Below, piece after piece: positions 21,606-30,294 of a DNA stretch of 64,000 nucleotides (position 1 is the first letter of the stretch; each line of letters begins with the position of its first letter). A program made the translations under genes and the position numbers. The notes beneath the pieces were generated by a model. The model was not told the DNA's origin. It saw only the letters and a list, made by a program, of their open reading frames with translations, and did no database searches. The DNA comes from Candidatus Eiseniibacteriota bacterium (GTDB taxonomy: Bacteria > Orphanbacterota > Orphanbacteria > Orphanbacterales > Orphanbacteraceae): the NCBI GenBank assembly GCA_024276995.1, contig JAJRWB010000014.1, positions 62,001 through 126,000 on the forward strand. Reading direction: 5' to 3'.

Positions 21606-23105
21606 GTGAAACGGTTTCTCACCCTTCTTCTCGTGATCGGGACGACCTTCGCATTGCCGCCGGTGATCCGCGCCGTGCGGGCGGATGGTGAACCGGCTTC
21701 CTCGTCGGGCGATATCCGCTTCGTGTTCGACACGTCGTCGTTCCGAGGTTCCAACGCCGCCTCGCGGGAAGAGCTCTTCCTCCTCATCCCGAACCGGGAG
21801 CTGAAGTTCGTCAACCGGGGAAACGGACGCCTCGAGGCCGACATCGACGTTCGCGTACTGTTCAGGCGCTGGCCCACCGGGGAGGTTCTTCTCTACAAGA
21901 CGATCAATGCGGTTCTCGAGACGCCGTCCAGCGAAGCGGCGAGGGGGATTCACGATCTGGAGGTGCTTCAGAAGCAGTTCTTCATCGAACCGGGACCGTT
22001 CGAGGTGGAGGTCACCGTTGCGGACCGGAACACCAGGGGCTTCGGTTTCTTCCACCTCTTCGGAAGGAGTCCGACGGAGGGAACCGCCTCGGGCCGTTTC
22101 GTGGCGAGGCGGTTCGCCCCGGAGGGACTTCAGCTTTCCGATCTCCTTTTCGCCCGGGGAACGGGAAAATCGATATCCGACGTGGTACCGAACCCGAACC
22201 GCCTCTACGGCGCGATGCTCCCGTCGCTTTCCTATTATTACGAAGCGTACGATCCTCCCGCCGATGGTGGAGATTCACCGGGAGAACTCTTTGTGCGCCA
22301 CGAGATCGTGGGAGGCGACGGCACAGTTTATCTGAGGGAGGACCGGATACTCTCGCCCCTGGCCGAGGGGAAGGGATATCGGAACCGGATGAACCACGAT
22401 CTGCGCTCACTGCCCGGCGGCGCGTACACCCTCCGGATCACGGCGAGGCCGCAGACACGCTCCGATTCGGTGATCGTCGAGGCGCCGTTTCACGTGGTGT
22501 GGCGCAAATCGGACATCTCCGCGCTGGAGGACGGTTCCGCCGCGGGCGACGAACTCTTCACCGAGATGAACCTCGACGACGAGATCGCCTCGCTCCGATA
22601 CATTCTCGTTCCCGATGATCTTTCTCACCTCAAGGGCCTCCCCAGGGAGAAGCAGAAGGAGTGGATCGAGGCGTACTGGAAGGAGAAGGACCCGACGCCC
22701 GGAACGGAGGCGAACGAGCTGCGGATGGAGCATTACAGGAGGATTCAGCACGCGAATCAAAGATTCACCGCCATGCGCCAGAAGGGCATGGATACCGACA
22801 GGGGCCAGATCTACATCCGCTACGGCGAACCGGACGAGATCAGCAGCGGGTATTCGGCGCAATCGTTTATCACCCCCCTCGGGGGGCGCTCGCACCTTTC
22901 CGATCAGGCGGACGTCACGGGATCACTCGGCGGCTTCAACGTCGAGGAAAAGGCGTACGAAATCTGGACGTATAGCGAACGAGGGCGTTTTCTCGGCGAG
23001 CGAAGAAATCGCGGAGCGGGGCTCGAGCTACGGTTCGTCTTCGTCGACGTGGAGGGTTGGGGCGATTACACCCTCATCCAAAGCACCGACCCGACGGAGT
23101 TCTGA
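21606..23105 (+). CDS. GWxTD-domain exported protein
   Basis: 499 residues from GTG 21606, with AAGGAG at 21591-21596. Signal peptide about 1-30 (FLTLLLVIGTTFALPPVIRA). The N-terminal half is beta-rich; the C-terminal half starts at about residue 320 with the GWxTD-type features: LPREKQKEWIEAYWKEKDPTPGT, then HYRRIQHANQRF, then YIRYGEPDEI and YEIWTY. These domains are common in FCB-group genomes, usually near surface-protein or PorV genes, but have no proven function. Last gene of the receptor operon; the ExbB operon follows with its own promoter. Confidence 0.82.
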   Translation: MKRFLTLLLVIGTTFALPPVIRAVRADGEPASSSGDIRFVFDTSSFRGSNAASREELFLLIPNRELKFVNRGNGRLEADIDVRVLFRRWPTGEVLLYKTINAVLETPSSEAARGIHDLEVLQKQFFIEPGPFEVEVTVADRNTRGFGFFHLFGRSPTEGTASGRFVARRFAPEGLQLSDLLFARGTGKSISDVVPNPNRLYGAMLPSLSYYYEAYDPPADGGDSPGELFVRHEIVGGDGTVYLREDRILSPLAEGKGYRNRMNHDLRSLPGGAYTLRITARPQTRSDSVIVEAPFHVVWRKSDISALEDGSAAGDELFTEMNLDDEIASLRYILVPDDLSHLKGLPREKQKEWIEAYWKEKDPTPGTEANELRMEHYRRIQHANQRFTAMRQKGMDTDRGQIYIRYGEPDEISSGYSAQSFITPLGGRSHLSDQADVTGSLGGFNVEEKAYEIWTYSERGRFLGERRNRGAGLELRFVFVDVEGWGDYTLIQSTDPTEF

Positions 23106-23119
23106 GGGGGACAAAACGG

Positions 23120-23148
23120 TTGACAATACGGGGCGACCTTCGTAGAGT
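23120..23148 (+). promoter_or_regulatory. Sigma-70-type promoter of the exbB-exbD-tonB operon
   Basis: TTGACA at 23120-23125, 17-bp spacer, TAGAGT at 23143-23148, about 130 bp before the exbB-like start. The long leader is locally AT-rich compared with the surroundings. Confidence 0.6.
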
Positions 23149-23217
23149 TTAGCTTTCTCAACAGGTTATGAGGTTCATCTTATCACGCTTTTTCGCGGGG
23201 AAATCAAATTCGACGAC

Positions 23218-23252
23218 TTGACGTGCCGTGGCGTCGCGATGATAGTCGCGAT
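23218..23252 (+). promoter_or_regulatory. Possible second promoter with paired TCGCGA sites
   Basis: TTGACG at 23218-23223 and GATAGT at 23241-23246 are 17 bp apart. Two copies of GTCGCGAT (23233-23240 and 23245-23252) flank and overlap that -10 box, spaced 12 bp; each contains the palindrome TCGCGA. The arrangement looks like an operator over a promoter but has no independent support. Confidence 0.3.
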
Positions 23253-23279
23253 AGCGGCCGGCACCGGAGGGGAGAGTTC

Positions 23280-24155
23280 ATGGCGTTTCAGGGCATCACA
23301 CTGAGGAGCGTTTTCCGCCGGGGGGCGATCGTCGCCTTCCTTCTTCTCGCTTCATTCGCGTTCGCCGCGGCGCAGGATGCGCAGAGCGCCGCGGACATGC
23401 CGATGGACAGCGGCGCAGTGGCCGATACCATGGCCGGCATGACCGATACCTTGGCGACGGAGACCACCGATTCGCTCGCGGCCGGAATGACCATGGATAC
23501 CGCCGAGCCGGAAGGGTTCATGGACCGGATCGCCAACAGCGGTCTCGTCACGCTCTTCCACAACGGCGGCACCTTCATGTGGCCGCTCCTCATCCTCTCG
23601 GTGATCGGCCTCGCCGTTTTCTTCGAGCGCTTCTGGACCTTCTCGAAGGCGAGGACGAATGTTCGTAAGTTCATGGCCCGTATCTCCAACGCGTTGACGA
23701 AGGAGGGGATCGAGGGCGCCATGCGGGTCTGCGAAGAGACGAGGGGACCGATATCCGCGGTGCTGCATGCCGGGTTGATGAAGGCGGGACGCGGTCCGGA
23801 CGCGATCGAGAAGGCGATCCAGTCCTCGGGGACGATCGAGATGTCGTTTCTCGAGCGCGGGCTGGTGGTGATCTCCTCGGTGGCCACCATCGGGCCTCTT
23901 CTCGGCTTCCTCGGAACGGTGTCCGGGATGATCAACGCCTTCGAGGCGATCGCCGCCGCGGACCAAGTGAATGCGAAAGTGGTGGCGGGCGGTATCTCCG
24001 AAGCGCTGATCACCACCGCCGCCGGGCTGATGATCGCGATTCCGGCGCAGGCGGCCTACAACTACTTCGTCGCTCAGATCGATAAGTTCATCATTGAAAT
24101 GGAAGAGGCGTCCACCGAGATGATCGACACGCTGATCTCCATGGAGAGCGAGTAG
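23280..24155 (+). CDS. MotA/TolQ/ExbB proton channel family protein with N-terminal extension
   Basis: 291 residues from ATG 23280 (GGAGGGGAG upstream). The N-terminus looks like a cleavable signal or extra membrane helix (about 13-31), followed by about 50 residues low in complexity and rich in Met, Asp, Thr and Ala (repeats of MTDT/MAGMTD type). The conserved core begins near residue 90: TM1 WPLLILSVIGLAVFFERFW, then the long cytoplasmic loop, TM2 with IGPLLGFLGTVSGMINAF and TM3 GGISEALITTAAGLMIAIPA. These signatures define the ExbB/TolQ channel that uses the proton gradient to energise TonB or Tol. It leads an operon with two ExbD/TolR and one TonB. Confidence 0.93.
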   Translation: MAFQGITLRSVFRRGAIVAFLLLASFAFAAAQDAQSAADMPMDSGAVADTMAGMTDTLATETTDSLAAGMTMDTAEPEGFMDRIANSGLVTLFHNGGTFMWPLLILSVIGLAVFFERFWTFSKARTNVRKFMARISNALTKEGIEGAMRVCEETRGPISAVLHAGLMKAGRGPDAIEKAIQSSGTIEMSFLERGLVVISSVATIGPLLGFLGTVSGMINAFEAIAAADQVNAKVVAGGISEALITTAAGLMIAIPAQAAYNYFVAQIDKFIIEMEEASTEMIDTLISMESE

Positions 24156-24163
24156 ATCGCGGG

Positions 24164-24568
24164 ATGATTCTGAAGAAGAAAACACGCTCGGAGCCGGAGA
24201 TCCCCAGTTCGTCGATGTCGGACGTCGCATTTCTCCTGCTCATTTTCTTCCTGGTGACCACCATTTTCAACCTCGAGCGGGGTCTCGACCTGACGCTGCC
24301 GAACTCCCAGTCGTCGCCGAAGCGGATCAACCCGAAGAATATCTGCGAAATCAAGATCGCCGCCACGGGGAAGATCACCATCGATGACAAGGAAGTGGGA
24401 CTTCCGGAGATCGAAACGATCGTCCGGAAAAGGGCGCTGGAGAACGAGAAGCTCATGTGCGTCATCGAAACCGATCCGAAGGCGTACTACGGTTTCATGG
24501 TCGATGTGCTCGATGAGCTGAAGACGGCGGAGGCCCGGAAGATCACGCTGCGGACGGGGAAGGGGTAG
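24164..24568 (+). CDS. ExbD/TolR-family transport energiser (first copy)
   Basis: 134 residues. Short cytoplasmic start, then the family transmembrane segment SMSDVAFLLLIFFLVTTIFN with the essential membrane aspartate (SDVAFL), then a periplasmic domain of normal size. It forms the inner part of the ExbB/D proton channel and contacts TonB. It lies 8 bp after the exbB-like gene and 2 bp before a second, divergent ExbD. Confidence 0.94.
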   Translation: MILKKKTRSEPEIPSSSMSDVAFLLLIFFLVTTIFNLERGLDLTLPNSQSSPKRINPKNICEIKIAATGKITIDDKEVGLPEIETIVRKRALENEKLMCVIETDPKAYYGFMVDVLDELKTAEARKITLRTGKG

Positions 24569-24570
24569 CG

Positions 24571-24993
24571 GTGAGCCACAAGCGATTCAAGAGGAAGGCG
24601 GGGGCGCCGGCGGTGGTTCCCACATCATCGATGGCGGACATCGCGTTCCTCCTGCTGATCTTCTTCATGGTGAGCACGATTTTCAAGCTCGAGGACGGCC
24701 TCCCGGTTAAGCTGCCGAAGTCGGCGGACGCCGAACAGATCGCCCGGGAGAGAGTGGCGTACATCTGGATCGACAAGAGGGGCGAGCTGTCGATCAACGA
24801 TAATATGGTCGATCTCTCCGCGGTGGGAGGGATCGTACTCGGGAAACTCGCCCAGAATCCCGCGTTGATCATCGCTTTCAAGGCGGACGCGCAGGTGCCG
24901 TACGACCGAATGGCCGACCTGATGGAGGAGCTGAAGAAGGTGAACGCCACGAAGGTCTCCTTTTCGGCCGACTTCGAGAAGAAAAGGCAGTAG
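24571..24993 (+). CDS. ExbD/TolR-family transport energiser (second copy)
   Basis: 140 residues from GTG 24571. The membrane helix SMADIAFLLLIFFMVSTIFK keeps the Asp. It differs from the first copy by a longer basic N-terminus (KRFKRKAG) and a different periplasmic domain. Paired ExbD genes occur in many FCB-group genomes and may build a heteromeric channel or serve separate partners. Confidence 0.94.
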   Translation: MSHKRFKRKAGAPAVVPTSSMADIAFLLLIFFMVSTIFKLEDGLPVKLPKSADAEQIARERVAYIWIDKRGELSINDNMVDLSAVGGIVLGKLAQNPALIIAFKADAQVPYDRMADLMEELKKVNATKVSFSADFEKKRQ

Positions 24994-24995
24994 CG

Positions 24996-25643
24996 ATGCA
25001 ACAGTTCGCCAACATCGAACTGAAACTCAATTTCCGGAAGTACTTCGATGTGGCGCTCATCCTTGCGGTGTTCGCCCATATCGCGGGGTTCTTCCTTTCT
25101 CCACGCTACAAGCCGGTGCCGTACGTTCCCCCACCGGACGACGAGATCGTGGTGATCGAGGAGCTCGAGGAGGTGGAGGTGCCCCTGCCCCCCGTGGAGG
25201 TCGCCCGTCCCCGGATTCCGATTGCCGCGGAATTCGCCGAGGTCGAGATCTCCGAGGAAGCGGATCCGGAGGAGACGATCGAGGACACCGATGTGGATAT
25301 CGAGAACCCTTCCGCCGCGAGGCTGAACTATGTCGATCCCGGCGAAGGATCGGAGTTCACTTCGTTCAGCGATCCTCCGATGGAGAAGAGAATCTACAAG
25401 CCGGTCTATCCCGCCATCGCGAAGCAGGCCGGCATCGAAGGAACGGTGGTGGCGAAGGTGTATATCGATGAAAAGGGAAACGTGATCCGGGTCGAGATTC
25501 TCCAGTCTCCTTCGGAGATCTTCATTCAACCGGTGAAGGATGCTCTCTTCCGCAGCCAGTTCTATCCGGCGAAGCAAAGAGATATCCCGGTGAAGAGCAC
25601 CGTGACCGTTCCCTTCGATTTCTTCCTGAAAGGGTCGGGCTGA
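24996..25643 (+). CDS. tonB: TonB energy transducer
   Basis: 215 residues. One N-terminal membrane helix (about residues 16-30, VALILAVFAHIAGFFL), then a Pro/Glu/Val-rich periplasm-spanning linker (PVPYVPPPDDE, VEVPLPPVEVARP), then a TonB C-terminal domain from about residue 130 (YPAIAKQAGIEGTVVAKVYIDEKGNV...). The linker is acidic (Glu/Pro) rather than the Lys/Pro linker of E. coli TonB. It should carry energy from the ExbB/D channel to receptors such as the one at 15568. Confidence 0.93.
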   Translation: MQQFANIELKLNFRKYFDVALILAVFAHIAGFFLSPRYKPVPYVPPPDDEIVVIEELEEVEVPLPPVEVARPRIPIAAEFAEVEISEEADPEETIEDTDVDIENPSAARLNYVDPGEGSEFTSFSDPPMEKRIYKPVYPAIAKQAGIEGTVVAKVYIDEKGNVIRVEILQSPSEIFIQPVKDALFRSQFYPAKQRDIPVKSTVTVPFDFFLKGSG

Positions 25644-25748
25644 TCGCTCCGTTCCGGACGATCGACTCGCCCGAATTCCCCTCCTCCCGGTTTTGGTTTT
25701 CCGTGATCCGCCGGAAGAGGATGACGGGGGGGCAGAAGTGAGCCGCCG

Positions 25749-26399
25749 GTGAGCGATATCGTCGATGTGTTGTTGCGGCCCTCGGAGTTTTTCCGATCTC
25801 TCCGGGAACGCCCCCGCTGGGTCATCGCCATGGCGGTGCTGTTGATCGTTACCGCCGCCGGGATGGTTCTTATTCTGAACGAAACGATCGACTTCGCCCG
25901 CCAGGCGGGGTTGAGCCAGGCGGCGAACGACGATTCCCGCCAGGCGATCGAACGGTTCTTCTCGCACCCCTTCTTCAAGGTATTCATCGTCGTCGCCCCC
26001 GGTGGGGCGCAGCTCTTTTCGGTTCTCCTCTACGGTGCTTTCGCCCTGCTGATCCTCGCCCTGAGCGGCGGGGGCCTCGAGGCGCGGCCGTACGGCCGGA
26101 TCGTCACCGCCGGGCTCTGGTCGAAAATGGTCGAGATCCCCCACATGGTTCTTCTCGTCCCCCTCACGAAGATGAAGGGGTCGCCCGAAATCTATTTCGG
26201 GCCGGCGGCGTTCTTCACCGGTGACGTCACCGACCGGTGGTTCCGTTTCGTCGCCGGGTTCGACCTCTTTCAGATCTGGTCGCTCCTCCTGTTCGCCCTC
26301 GGCGTGCGGATCTGCCTTCACGTTTCCACGCGCCGCGCGGCGGTGGCGGTGATTCTCCCCTGGCTGGTAAGGCAGGCGATCCGGCTCGCCTTGGGGTAG
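25749..26399 (+). CDS. Yip1-domain-like multipass membrane protein
   Basis: 216 residues from GTG 25749. It begins DVLLRPSEFFRSLRERPRW, the typical start of bacterial YIP1-family proteins, followed by about four to five hydrophobic segments (MAVLLIVTAAGMVLIL, VFIVVAPGGAQLFSVLLYGAFALLILAL, and C-terminal helices). In this family the N-terminal peptide precedes an integral membrane domain of unknown job. It lies between tonB and a TolC gene, perhaps in the same transcript. Confidence 0.7.
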   Translation: MSDIVDVLLRPSEFFRSLRERPRWVIAMAVLLIVTAAGMVLILNETIDFARQAGLSQAANDDSRQAIERFFSHPFFKVFIVVAPGGAQLFSVLLYGAFALLILALSGGGLEARPYGRIVTAGLWSKMVEIPHMVLLVPLTKMKGSPEIYFGPAAFFTGDVTDRWFRFVAGFDLFQIWSLLLFALGVRICLHVSTRRAAVAVILPWLVRQAIRLALG

Positions 26400-26491
26400 A
26401 GGAAACACGCGGGGCATCCCCGGCGTATGGACAGGAGTGAAACGATCGCGGTATGTGGATTCCCCGATGGACCGGTACGGAGGTGTGAGGA

Positions 26492-27829
26492 ATGAATCGA
26501 TTGAAGCGGACAACCCTCGGCGCGGCGTGTCTCCTGCTGGCCGGCACGATCGGCGCGAGCGCCGTTGCGTCGGAGAATGTCCTCCCGGAAGTGAAGCGCC
26601 TGGCGGCGGGCAAACCGGTGACCATCGATGAGTGCGTCAAGATCGCGCTCGCCCTCAACCCATCGCTTCTCGCGTCGGAGCGCGGCGCTTCGGCGAGCGA
26701 CCGGGCGATCCTCGAGGCGTACGCGAACTACCTCCCCTCGGTGACCGGGAGGTTCGACGGTTCGCGGACGAGCGGTCAGATCACGGGTCCGTTCGGCAGT
26801 CTGAAGAGCGTGAAATTCGATCGTTTCAGCACGGGGGTCAGCATACGCCAGAACCTGTTCACCTATTCGGGCTACCGATCGATCACGGCGGCGAAGAAGA
26901 GTCGCGACGCGAAATTCGCCGGCGTGGAAGTCAAACGCCAGGAGCTGATTCTCCAGGTGAAGCAGGGATTCCACAACGTGATGAAGACGGAGGATCTTCT
27001 CGACGTGGCGAACGAGAATCTCGTGGTGGGCGAAGAGCAGTTGAAGCTCGCCGAGAAGCGAAAGGAGGTGGGTGCCGGGGTGATCGCCTACGTCCTGAAG
27101 GCGAAGGCGCAGGTCGAGTCGAACCGGCTCGATGTGATCACCGCCGAGAAGAACGTCGCCACCGCGAAGGCGGAGCTTCTCTCCGCCCTCGGCCTCGACG
27201 TTTCCCTTCCTCTCGTGCTCAGCGAGCCTCCTCCCGTCGAGCCGTCGATCCCCCCCTTCGAGGAGAGCCTCCGCCTGGCGTACGAGAACCGGCCCGACCT
27301 TCTCGAGGGCGATCTTAACTACCGGGCCGCCCGAGACGGTATCGGCCGGGCCCGCGGGGAGTGGATTCCGTCGCTTTCGGGCAACTTCTCCTACGGATGG
27401 CAGGATACGGAACTCACCGAGGATTTCCTGGCCGACATCAACCGAACCTGGACCGCCTCGGTCAGCCTGAACATGCCTTTGTTCAACGCCGGCACGCTCT
27501 CGCGCATCCGCCAGAACCGAGCCCTAGCCGAGGAAGCGCACTGGAACCTCGAAAGCACGCGCCAAGCGATCGCCTTCGACGTGCAAGAGGCGATCCTCTC
27601 ACTCGAGGAATCGGCGAAGAAGATGGAAGTGGCCGAAAGAAACGTCTCCGCCGCCCAAGAGGATCTACGCGTTTCCCAGGGGAAGTACAAGCACGGCCTC
27701 GTCCCGATTCTCGATCTCATCGAATCGCAGGCGGCCCTCGCGAAGGCGCGGGCGGAAAAAGTCGAGGCTTTCCACACCTACCTCTCGTCGAGGGCGTCCT
27801 ACGAGAAGGCGATCGGGATCCCGGAGTAG
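26492..27829 (+). CDS. TolC-family outer-membrane efflux protein
   Basis: 445 residues with a signal peptide (about 1-27, [16 protein letters not shown]). It shows the two-repeat outer-membrane efflux layout: [21 protein letters not shown] and [37 protein letters not shown], with long coiled-coil helices in between and near the C-terminus ([30 protein letters not shown]). It forms the trimeric tunnel for efflux or type I-like export. The next gene is an ABC ATPase, but no adaptor (MFP) or permease gene is present. Confidence 0.92.
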   Translation: MNRLKRTTLGAACLLLAGTIGASAVASENVLPEVKRLAAGKPVTIDECVKIALALNPSLLASERGASASDRAILEAYANYLPSVTGRFDGSRTSGQITGPFGSLKSVKFDRFSTGVSIRQNLFTYSGYRSITAAKKSRDAKFAGVEVKRQELILQVKQGFHNVMKTEDLLDVANENLVVGEEQLKLAEKRKEVGAGVIAYVLKAKAQVESNRLDVITAEKNVATAKAELLSALGLDVSLPLVLSEPPPVEPSIPPFEESLRLAYENRPDLLEGDLNYRAARDGIGRARGEWIPSLSGNFSYGWQDTELTEDFLADINRTWTASVSLNMPLFNAGTLSRIRQNRALAEEAHWNLESTRQAIAFDVQEAILSLEESAKKMEVAERNVSAAQEDLRVSQGKYKHGLVPILDLIESQAALAKARAEKVEAFHTYLSSRASYEKAIGIPE

Positions 27830-27831
27830 GG

Positions 27832-28536
27832 GTGAGCCGGGAAGCGATCATCGAGGCGAAAGGCCTCTCGAAGACATACCTCCTCGGCAGGCTCGAAGTG
27901 CCCGCCCTCAGGGGCGTCTCGTTCCGGGTACGCCCGAACGAGTATATCGCCGTGATGGGACCTTCCGGTTCGGGAAAGTCGACCCTCATGAACCTGATCG
28001 GCTGCCTCGACACGCCGACCGCGGGGGAATACCGTCTCGACGGTGAACTCGTCTCCGCCATGGACGACGATCAACTCGCCTCGATCCGGAACGGGAAGAT
28101 CGGCTTCGTCTTCCAGACGTTCAATCTTCTCCCAAGGGCGGACGCCTTTCAGAACGTCGAGCTTCCGCTGATCTACGCAGGGTTGTCGAAAGCGAAGAGA
28201 AGGCGTCGCGTGGAAGAGGCGATCGAAGCGGTGGGTCTCACCGAAAGGAGCCACCATCGGCCGAGCGAACTCTCCGGCGGACAACGCCAGAGGATCGCCA
28301 TCGCGAGGGCGCTCGTGAACCGTCCGGCGCTCCTTCTCGCCGACGAACCGACGGGCAACCTGGACAGCGTCACAGGCGAGGAGATCATGGGGCTCTTCGG
28401 GAAGCTCCACGACGCGGGGAACACGATCATCCTCGTCACCCACGAGGAATACATCGCCAGGAAGTCGAACCGGCTGATCCGCCTTCGCGACGGACGGATC
28501 GAAGAAGACAGGCCGGTCGGGAGAGTGGAAGGATGA
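27832..28536 (+). CDS. ABC transporter ATP-binding protein (MacB/LolD type)
   Basis: 234 residues from GTG 27832, directly after the tolC stop. Motifs: Walker [11 protein letters not shown]-loop [20 protein letters not shown], signature [15 protein letters not shown], Walker [13 protein letters not shown] and H-loop VTHEEY. LPxxxxxxNVELPL and the length place it in the MacB/LolD/FtsE branch, which works with FtsX-type permeases on lipoprotein release or efflux. The usual permease is missing downstream; the following gene encodes a hydrolase. Confidence 0.9.
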   Translation: MSREAIIEAKGLSKTYLLGRLEVPALRGVSFRVRPNEYIAVMGPSGSGKSTLMNLIGCLDTPTAGEYRLDGELVSAMDDDQLASIRNGKIGFVFQTFNLLPRADAFQNVELPLIYAGLSKAKRRRRVEEAIEAVGLTERSHHRPSELSGGQRQRIAIARALVNRPALLLADEPTGNLDSVTGEEIMGLFGKLHDAGNTIILVTHEEYIARKSNRLIRLRDGRIEEDRPVGRVEG

Positions 28537-29621
28537 CGGTGTCCGACGCCGTCGTCCGCGCGGCCGGGCTTCGCCGCTCCATCGGGCGGATCGCCGCACG
28601 GTTCTACCGGCGCTTCACGAGGGTCGACCTGACGGTTCGTTGCCGGGGGGCGAAGGTGATCGTTTCGGGGGTGTGCACCTCCCGTGGCGCGGCCGGTGAA
28701 GTTCGGGCCCTCACGGAGACGATGAGAGGTGTGGAGGAGCGAATCGAGGGCCCGTGGGGAGGTAGGGAGGGAAAGTTCCTCATCGCCGCCGCGCCGGTCG
28801 TTCCCCTTCGGGACGAGCCGCGCCACGGCGGGTCGATGGTGACCCAGGCGGTGATGGGCGAGACCCTCGAAGAGATCGTTCGCGTGAAAGGGGAGGGGTG
28901 GGCTCTCGTACGGGGATGGGACGGTTACCTCGGGTATGTGGCTTTGCGCGAAACGACGCCGCTAAGAGGCGAACCGTCGCGGCGGACGGAGCCGGCGGTC
29001 CGCGTTACGACGCCGATCGCCGCCCTTCGCGAGGCGCCCCGCCGGGACGCGTCGGTGGTCACGCGACTTCCCTTCGATTCGCTTCTGACGTTGGTCCGCC
29101 GGACCGATAGCGATTTCGAACTCGAGTTGCCGTCCGGCGAAAGAGCCTGGCTCGACGGGGCGGACGGTGAGATCGAGAAAGAGCGGCCCCGCCATTACGA
29201 TCCCGTTGATCTCATCGCCCGGGCGAGAGAGATGCTCGGCGCACCCTATCTCTGGGGAGGAACCTCTCCTTTCGGATTCGACTGTTCCGGCCTTGTTCAG
29301 CGGCTCTTTCTCCATCACAAGGTTCTCCTCCCCCGCGACGCCGACCTCCAGGCCCGTGCGGTAGGCGATCTTTCTAGAAACCGTACGACCCTTCCGGGGG
29401 ATCTCCTCTTCTTCGGTGAGGACCGCGTCGATCACGTGGCGATCTCCCTCGGGGGGGACGATTTTCTCCACGCCTCCGGCTGGGTCCGGATCGAATCGCT
29501 TGACGACCGCTCGCCCCTCTTCCGTGCCGACCTGAAGTCGCGCTTCACCGGATCGGGAAGAGTGAGGAACTTCGGTGCCTCCTCCCACGGAAGCGACCTG
29601 TTCGAGGGAGGGGGGGGGTGA
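28533..29621 (+). CDS. SH3-NlpC/P60 peptidoglycan hydrolase-like protein
   Basis: 362 residues, start overlapping the ABC gene by 4 bp. A BON-like segment (about 30-75) is followed by two SH3-like repeats (about 82-145 and 153-210) and an NlpC/P60 domain from about residue 222. The catalytic Cys is Cys251 (FDCSGLVQ) and the His is His301 (RVDHVAIS), with His313 as third polar residue. Such enzymes cut D-Glu-meso-DAP or similar peptide bonds. No clear signal peptide is visible, unusual for a wall enzyme. The gene ends in a run of nine G. Confidence 0.85.
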   Translation: MTVSDAVVRAAGLRRSIGRIAARFYRRFTRVDLTVRCRGAKVIVSGVCTSRGAAGEVRALTETMRGVEERIEGPWGGREGKFLIAAAPVVPLRDEPRHGGSMVTQAVMGETLEEIVRVKGEGWALVRGWDGYLGYVALRETTPLRGEPSRRTEPAVRVTTPIAALREAPRRDASVVTRLPFDSLLTLVRRTDSDFELELPSGERAWLDGADGEIEKERPRHYDPVDLIARAREMLGAPYLWGGTSPFGFDCSGLVQRLFLHHKVLLPRDADLQARAVGDLSRNRTTLPGDLLFFGEDRVDHVAISLGGDDFLHASGWVRIESLDDRSPLFRADLKSRFTGSGRVRNFGASSHGSDLFEGGGG

Positions 29622-29839
29622 TGTTCGCCGCGTTCTTCCGTTTCCTCTTCGCCCTTTTCCTCTTTCGCATCGCCTGGGGGGTGGGTCGGTGGCTTTTCGG
29701 GATCGATTCCTCCCGCCGCGGTCGCAGGCCGCGGGCGCCGGGCGAAGCAGGTAAAGGAGACGACGCCCCTTTCGGCGGCGCACCGGTGGAGGATGCCGAG
29801 TGGGAAGAGGTCGACCGGGGAAAGGGGAAATCGTCTTGA
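29621..29839 (+). CDS. Small hypothetical membrane-anchored protein
   Basis: 72 residues from ATG 29621, sharing one base with the previous stop; GTG 29618 in the same frame is an alternative. One N-terminal hydrophobic helix rich in Phe (FAAFFRFLFALFLFRIAWGVG), then a basic/acidic cytoplasmic tail ending VEDAEWEEVDRGKGK. The tail with EWEEV resembles that of small Bacteroidetes DUF4834-type proteins, but this is only a resemblance. Function unknown. Confidence 0.55.
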   Translation: MFAAFFRFLFALFLFRIAWGVGRWLFGIDSSRRGRRPRAPGEAGKGDDAPFGGAPVEDAEWEEVDRGKGKSS

Positions 29840-29865
29840 CGGAGCGGGCGTGCCGTCTCTATAGT
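29836..29865 (+). promoter_or_regulatory. Sigma-70-type promoter before the 127-residue gene
   Basis: TTGACG at 29836-29841, 18-bp spacer, TATAGT at 29860-29865. The -35 box overlaps the stop codon of the preceding small gene. A short dyad CTGAG...CTCAG follows the -10 box. Confidence 0.55.
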
Positions 29866-29894
29866 CTGAGCAGGCTCAGGAGGATTGAAACACG

Positions 29895-30278
29895 ATGAAA
29901 CCGTTGTTTTTCCGGCGACGTGACGGCGAGCGGAGCATCATGCTCCTCGACGTGGCGGTCGTCGTTTCCGCACTCATTCTCGTCGCCTTGCTGCAGCTTT
30001 CCATCATGCACAGGAACGCCGTCTTCGCCCAGGAGGAGACGTGCCGGAAGCAGCTGAAGTGGATCGCCCGGGCCGAGGAGCGATACTACGCCTCCCATGC
30101 CGAGTACGCCGACACGTTTCGGAAACTGGCGCCCTTCTTCAGCGATCTGAACAGCTTTCTCTGCCCGACGTCGCACGAGGTCTATTCCCTCGGTATCGAC
30201 GAGGTGGGGCGTTACATGGTGGAGTGCCAGTTCGCGGGGCACGGGGCGATCTTGTCGGGCGATCCGGACTGGGAGTAG
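29895..30278 (+). CDS. Hypothetical protein with N-terminal membrane helix (pseudopilin-like shape)
   Basis: 127 residues. A basic start (KPLFFRRRDGERS) is followed by one hydrophobic helix (IMLLDVAVVVSALILVALLQLSI, about residues 16-38) and a soluble domain with EETCRKQLKWIARAEERYYASHAEYADT. This AEERYYASHAxYA wording is common in type IV pilin and pseudopilin-like proteins just after the helix, but the prepilin peptidase site (G/FTLxE) is missing. Its own promoter lies just upstream. Role unknown. Confidence 0.55.
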   Translation: MKPLFFRRRDGERSIMLLDVAVVVSALILVALLQLSIMHRNAVFAQEETCRKQLKWIARAEERYYASHAEYADTFRKLAPFFSDLNSFLCPTSHEVYSLGIDEVGRYMVECQFAGHGAILSGDPDWE

Positions 30279-30294
30279 GCCGGAGCCTGGAGGG

